Shown here in pieces: positions 33,972-37,720 of a DNA stretch of 37,720 nucleotides. The translations under genes were made by a program, and so were the position numbers. The notes under the pieces are model-generated. The model did not search any database, was not told the DNA's origin, and saw only the letters and a list, made by a program, of their open reading frames with translations. Position 1 is the first letter of the stretch. Each line of letters opens with the position of its first letter. The stretch covers positions 1-37,720 of the forward strand of contig DBFWLO010000018.1 in NCBI GenBank assembly GCA_048465415.1, written 5' to 3'. This DNA comes from Scatosoma sp048465415 (lineage in GTDB: Bacteria; Bacillota; Clostridia; Christensenellales; Borkfalkiaceae).

Positions 33972-34787
33972 ATGACGATTATCGAAGCGATCAAGAAAGT
34001 TTTAAGACAGCAAAACGAGGGGTTGACGACTCAGGAAATTTATCAACAAATAGAAAATTTACACTTATACGACTTTAAGGCAAAAGTTCCGAAATCCGTC
34101 GTCAACAGTGAACTGAGAAAACATTGTACGGGCTTGGATTTTCCAACCGCTCATCCTATCAAACATTTTAAAATTGCGGGTTATGAAGGGAAAAAGATTA
34201 AATTCGCTTTGGTTGAAAACGATAACTTAGCGGCCGTCGAAAAAAGACCTAAGGAGTTCGATTATAAAGAATCCCTGCCCGAAGAAATCATCGATAAAGC
34301 TCAACAGACCCATGTGGCGCAGATTAAGCAAGAGTTATTGAACAAGGTCATGGAAGCCCATCCTCGATTTTTCGAACAATTAGTTGTCGAATTGCTGCTG
34401 AAAATGGGATACGGTTACGACCAGAAATCCGGAATCGTAACCGGAGGATCTCACGACAACGGAATCGACGGAATCATCAGCGAAGACAAACTGGATCTGG
34501 ATCGCATTTATATTCAGGCTAAACGCTACGCAGCGGACAACAAAATCGGGAGGAAAGAGATACAAGCCTTTATCGGAGCTATGGGGCATATCCAAAAAGG
34601 AGTGTTTATCACGACTTCCCGCTTTACCAAAGAAGCTGCCGAGTTCGGAGCGCAGCAGCAACAAAAAAATATAAAACTCATCGATGGAAGTATGCTGGCT
34701 GATTTTATGGTCAAGTATGACGTGGGAGTCGAAAAAGTAAAGAGTTTCAGCATTTATAGAATTAATAAGGGATATTTTACCGAATAA
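33972..34787 (+). CDS. Mrr-type restriction endonuclease with N-terminal HARE-like winged helix
   Basis: The protein has 271 residues. The N-terminus (1-75) resembles the HARE-HTH domain: TIIEAIKKVLRQQNEGLTTQEIYQQ, then VNSELRKHC. This fold reads DNA in restriction enzymes and chromatin proteins. The C-terminal half is an Mrr catalytic domain: FFEQLVVELLLKMGYGY, then GGSHDNGIDG with Asp166, and IYIQAKRY with Gln182 and Lys184 completing the D-(Q)xK site, then GVFITTSRFTKEA. Mrr enzymes cut DNA carrying modified bases. AAGG precedes the ATG. The gene is followed 15 bases later by the DUF262 gene, so the two form one unit. No methyltransferase is present, which fits a modification-dependent (type IV-like) system. 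Confidence 0.88.
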   Translation: MTIIEAIKKVLRQQNEGLTTQEIYQQIENLHLYDFKAKVPKSVVNSELRKHCTGLDFPTAHPIKHFKIAGYEGKKIKFALVENDNLAAVEKRPKEFDYKESLPEEIIDKAQQTHVAQIKQELLNKVMEAHPRFFEQLVVELLLKMGYGYDQKSGIVTGGSHDNGIDGIISEDKLDLDRIYIQAKRYAADNKIGRKEIQAFIGAMGHIQKGVFITTSRFTKEAAEFGAQQQQKNIKLIDGSMLADFMVKYDVGVEKVKSFSIYRINKGYFTE

Positions 34788-34802
34788 GAGAGGAAACGGA
34801 AA

Positions 34803-36659
34803 ATGAAGGCTTTCACCAGTAAATTAAAAGACTTTTTTAAGTTGAATACGGCAAGTGCGGAAGAAAACTTTTGCGAGAATAAAAGAAAATTACTGATTCC
34901 TTTATACCAGCGGGAATACAAATGGGAAGACGATAAAATATTCAATTTGATTTCGGACATCACTTCCCGCGATAAATTTCTAGGAATTATCATCTTAGAC
35001 GAAAAACAAGAATGTTATGAGATCATCGACGGACAACAAAGAATCACTACTTGCTTTTTGACACTTCTGGTTTTGTATAATCATTACGACGGCTCTCCCA
35101 TGGAACAAAGGGATATTTGGAAATATATACAACCCTACGGAGATTATGTGCTGAAAAACGACTCTGTGGGAGAATATATCGAGAAGGAAGCGGACAAGCT
35201 TAACATTCGTATACTTCCGCAATATGACGTGTATTATCAGAAAGAACGTTTTGAAAAAGCATTTGAAATCATATCAAAGAAAATAGCACTGTTTACGGAG
35301 TCTGAGGTAAGAGAATTTAAAAATAAGCTGCTCGATTGCGAATTTGTCGTTTTGGTTCATAATGAGGATAACGCTACCCGACCGGTGGAACAAGTCTTTT
35401 TGGATATCAATGAAAAGGTTCAGGTTTTAGAGGTCGCAGATATTTTTAAAGGGCACTGTTTCAAAAATTATGCCGATACTTTTGACGAGGAATTGAAGCA
35501 ATCCTGGGTGGAACTGAAAAAATGCGGAATGGGGTTCAAAAATTATTTCCGTTATAAAGATTTAAGTCAGTACATATACTTATATCTTCTCGAAAACAAA
35601 GATACGAATCTCCCTGAAAACTTGGTGGTAGGGGGAAAACATATTCTGGACAGTAAGACTATGGATGAGACGAAGGCGTATCTGCAAGCGATGATCGCCT
35701 ACGGAAACAACGTTTTATCCTTTCGGGAAAATATCAATAAAAATGACTATAAGTTTGCCGATATATGCAAAGACAGCGCTTCTCGCGCCAACACGAACGA
35801 TCATTTGGTATTGAAAAATATGTCGATGGCGATTCTCGATTATTCCAAAGCGCAATACCAGAAGTTACCGTTTATGCAGCTTATTAACGAGTTGTCTGTC
35901 AATGAAACGTTAAAAACGACGTTGCCTCATGATACGATGAGGTCGATCGTCACCAATCTTTATGTTTATACAATGCTATTCGTCGGAACCGGCGGCAGAA
36001 AATCGAAAAAGGATATAGACTGTACCGTAAAAAATGCTTTGGATAACGAAAATATCGGCGAGATTTCAACGGCTGCGAAAAATTTAAGAAAAAACAAGGT
36101 TACGGACTTCTTTTTAGCGGAAAAAGAAAATTTTGAAAGACTGTGTTCTATTTATACTGTCATGGATCATTATTCCCCCGAACGGAATTGGATCGATAAA
36201 TTTTATTGCGTAGCCAACGGCTACAATCTCGAGCACTTTGTTATTCCTGATCAAAAGAAGGGGATCGTCGTCTGGCAGGACGGAGCGCATACCCAAAATA
36301 TCGTTATACCGTCCGAATTGATAAAAACCTATAAGAATTCTACGTATAATTTTTTGATCCTGGATAAAAATTTAAACGAAGAATTGAAAAATTTCGATTT
36401 ACCCACTAAAATCGAGAAGATAAAAAGTTGGTATACAAGTCGAAACGAGGCGATTCCGAAACATATTAATCTGTTCATAGAGGCGGCGGAACATCTGCCG
36501 AGTTATCAAAAACTGTTACGCCTGAAAGGGCAAGATGGAGACGAGGCTGCCTTAGCGAGAGATTACAAAAAATTTATAGAAGAGTATTTTGAAGAAGCGA
36601 AACGACAGATTTTGCATCAAAAAATCGTCCGGCAATTTCAACGTTCTTTTCGTCAGTAA
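34803..36659 (+). CDS. DUF262/DUF1524-like GmrSD-type protein
   Basis: The protein has 618 residues. The N-terminal DUF262 (ParB/sulfiredoxin-like) domain shows LLIPLYQREYKW near residue 31 and EIIDGQQRITT with Asp76-Gly-Gln-Gln-Arg80. These are the nucleotide-binding and cleaving motifs of GmrS. A helical middle follows. Near the C-terminus YNLEHFVIPD with His478, then a SELIKTYKNSTYNFLILDKNLN segment, recalls the HNH-like DUF1524 domain of GmrD (xEHxxP and N-x-x-L-L...N), although divergent. GmrSD enzymes cut glucosylated phage DNA using NTP. Paired with an Mrr endonuclease and sharing its promoter, it is likely a phage-defence component. GAGAGGA precedes the ATG. Confidence 0.82.
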   Translation: MKAFTSKLKDFFKLNTASAEENFCENKRKLLIPLYQREYKWEDDKIFNLISDITSRDKFLGIIILDEKQECYEIIDGQQRITTCFLTLLVLYNHYDGSPMEQRDIWKYIQPYGDYVLKNDSVGEYIEKEADKLNIRILPQYDVYYQKERFEKAFEIISKKIALFTESEVREFKNKLLDCEFVVLVHNEDNATRPVEQVFLDINEKVQVLEVADIFKGHCFKNYADTFDEELKQSWVELKKCGMGFKNYFRYKDLSQYIYLYLLENKDTNLPENLVVGGKHILDSKTMDETKAYLQAMIAYGNNVLSFRENINKNDYKFADICKDSASRANTNDHLVLKNMSMAILDYSKAQYQKLPFMQLINELSVNETLKTTLPHDTMRSIVTNLYVYTMLFVGTGGRKSKKDIDCTVKNALDNENIGEISTAAKNLRKNKVTDFFLAEKENFERLCSIYTVMDHYSPERNWIDKFYCVANGYNLEHFVIPDQKKGIVVWQDGAHTQNIVIPSELIKTYKNSTYNFLILDKNLNEELKNFDLPTKIEKIKSWYTSRNEAIPKHINLFIEAAEHLPSYQKLLRLKGQDGDEAALARDYKKFIEEYFEEAKRQILHQKIVRQFQRSFRQ

Positions 36660-36671
36660 GACACGATAAAA

Positions 36672-36703
36672 AATAAGCGGAGGGCGTGCGCCCTTCGCTT
36701 ATT
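36672..36703. terminator. Bidirectional terminator between convergent genes
   Basis: Arms 36672-36685 and 36690-36703 form a GC-rich stem with one G-T pair. An A-run on the left makes it a good terminator for the minus-strand AraC gene, whose stop it overlaps. The plus-strand T-run is weaker. Confidence 0.75.
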
Positions 36704-37559
36704 CTATGACGTGGGACTGATATTTGGAGGGAGAGATACCGACGGTGCGCTTGAATTCCAGAGAAAAATAATAAGGAGAGGAATAACCGCAGGCATAGGC
36801 GACGGTGGAAATTTTAAAACAGTTGCTTTGCAGCATTTCCTGCGCTTTTTTGATGCGCAGCTCGATGATATATTTGGAAGGGGAAATATTCATCACTTTT
36901 TTAAAAATACGCGAAAGATAGGGGGGCGAGAAGAAGAACTTCTCGCTGATTTTTTTCATGGAAAGATCGTTTTCAAAATAGTGCGCTTCGATATATTGGA
37001 CGATGGGCAGAATCTTGTTTTCATCTTTTCCCTTCGCCGTCCGGTCCCCTTCGTTTTGCTGCTTGATAATGAAATAAAAAATTTTCATTAAGCTCGCCGC
37101 GCAGGCGTACTGATAGTATTGCCGCTGTTTAGTGGTGACACATTCCTCGATCATATCCGCGAATACGGTGAAAAATTCTTCCGGATCGTTCGGCTTGAAG
37201 ATGGGATTTTGCGCCGACAGTTTCGCGCTCTTCAACAAATTACTCGCGTGAAGTCCCGTAAATTCGATCCATAAATATTCCCAGGGATCTTCCTTGTTGG
37301 GCGCATAAGACACGTTTTCGATCGGCAGAAAGAAAAGCGTGTCTTTTTCTATTTTATAGGTCTTGTTCGCCACCGTAAGAGTTCCTTTTCCCTTGAAAAC
37401 ATACTGAAAAACATATCTCGTCCTCGTCAGAGGCCCGATCAGTCCCTTATTGCTCCGGCAGCGTTCATAGCCGATTACGAGCGGATTGAGACTAAGCGTC
37501 GAATCGGAATCCAGGTATTCAAAAACGATATGATGTTTTAGAAATTTATAATTTTTCAT
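36699..37559 (-). CDS. AraC-family transcriptional regulator
   Basis: The protein has 286 residues. The frame is open to 37691, but the ATG at 37559 (MKNYKFLKHH) is chosen because a promoter lies at 37599-37627, inside that extension. The N-terminal cupin-type domain contains GKGTLTVANKTYKIEKDTL and PWEYLWIEF. The C-terminal double helix-turn-helix has DLSMKKISEKFFFSPPYLSR and CGYSSPYYFSLEFKRTVGIS. This is the standard layout of regulators of sugar or polysaccharide genes. Its target is unclear: the neighbours on the left are restriction genes, and the right flank is outside the window. Confidence 0.92.
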   Translation of the reverse strand: MKNYKFLKHHIVFEYLDSDSTLSLNPLVIGYERCRSNKGLIGPLTRTRYVFQYVFKGKGTLTVANKTYKIEKDTLFFLPIENVSYAPNKEDPWEYLWIEFTGLHASNLLKSAKLSAQNPIFKPNDPEEFFTVFADMIEECVTTKQRQYYQYACAASLMKIFYFIIKQQNEGDRTAKGKDENKILPIVQYIEAHYFENDLSMKKISEKFFFSPPYLSRIFKKVMNISPSKYIIELRIKKAQEMLQSNCFKISTVAYACGYSSPYYFSLEFKRTVGISPSKYQSHVIE

Positions 37560-37598
37560 AAAAATCCGTCCGGTAAGAAATATTCCCTTTTTATTTCC

Positions 37599-37627
37599 AT
37601 TATAGCATTTTTTGGATAAAAAGTAAA
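37599..37627 (-). promoter_or_regulatory. Promoter of the second AraC gene
   Basis: On the minus strand TTTACT (37622-37627), 17 bases, TATAAT (37599-37604) with an extended TG before the -10. It supports the start at 37559. Confidence 0.7.
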
Positions 37628-37708
37628 TGTAATTAGCGAAAATGAGTTGAAAAAAGAGCAAAAAAGATAAAAAATTATATCTATCAGGCAACTATTTGTA
37701 TTGAAAAC

Positions 37709-37720
37709 GGGGGGGGGGGG
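37709..37720 (+). other. Poly-G run at the contig end (probable artefact)
   Basis: Twelve consecutive G residues end the window in otherwise A+T-rich sequence. Two-colour sequencers call empty signal as G, so these bases are probably not genomic. Confidence 0.75.

Overview
The window looks like a contig end from an uncultured, probably gut-associated, Gram-positive Clostridia-type bacterium. This rests on strong AGGAGG ribosome sites, consensus sigma-A promoters, many lipobox lipoproteins, no outer-membrane signals, and Firmicutes-style sugar ABC, AraC and RHS/Hint genes. A Christensenellales-like host is only a guess. No rRNA, tRNA, CRISPR array or transposase was recognised. The right edge ends in a run of G that is probably artefactual.

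Layout. (1) 1-1733: the C-terminal end of an RHS protein with a glycine-rich hydrophobic tip, an overlapping two-helix membrane protein (candidate immunity protein), a terminator, and a decayed fragment of another YD-repeat gene. (2) 2174-12416: an AraC regulator divergent from a four-gene operon of exported proteins: an InlB-repeat plus discoidin lipoprotein, an InlB-repeat plus GLUG-type lipoprotein, a discoidin plus GH13-like protein, and an SGNH-hydrolase lipoprotein. (3) 12597-21856: a 2175-residue RHS/Hint polymorphic toxin behind a perfect consensus promoter and a leader with a terminator-like hairpin. Its immunity gene follows, then a displaced Hint-toxin cassette with its own candidate immunity gene, then a third Hint scrap and a small glycosyltransferase-like gene. 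(4) 21899-33725: an ArsR-type regulator with a palindromic operator, divergent from a carbohydrate operon. The operon has a sugar-binding lipoprotein, two permeases, a CBM9-like lipoprotein, a GH43-like lipoprotein and two tandem DUF4838-like proteins, but no ATPase. (5) 33858-36659: a two-gene module of an HTH-Mrr restriction endonuclease and a DUF262/DUF1524-like (GmrSD-type) protein, probably defence against foreign DNA. (6) 36699-37559: a second AraC regulator.

Together the genes describe a glycan-foraging cell that displays binding and hydrolytic lipoproteins and imports oligosaccharides, and that also carries an antagonism locus with visible toxin-cassette exchange and a compact restriction module. 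The most novel items are the RHS cassette array with its leader, the two-gene restriction module, and the GH13-like and GH43-like enzymes whose expected catalytic residues are altered.
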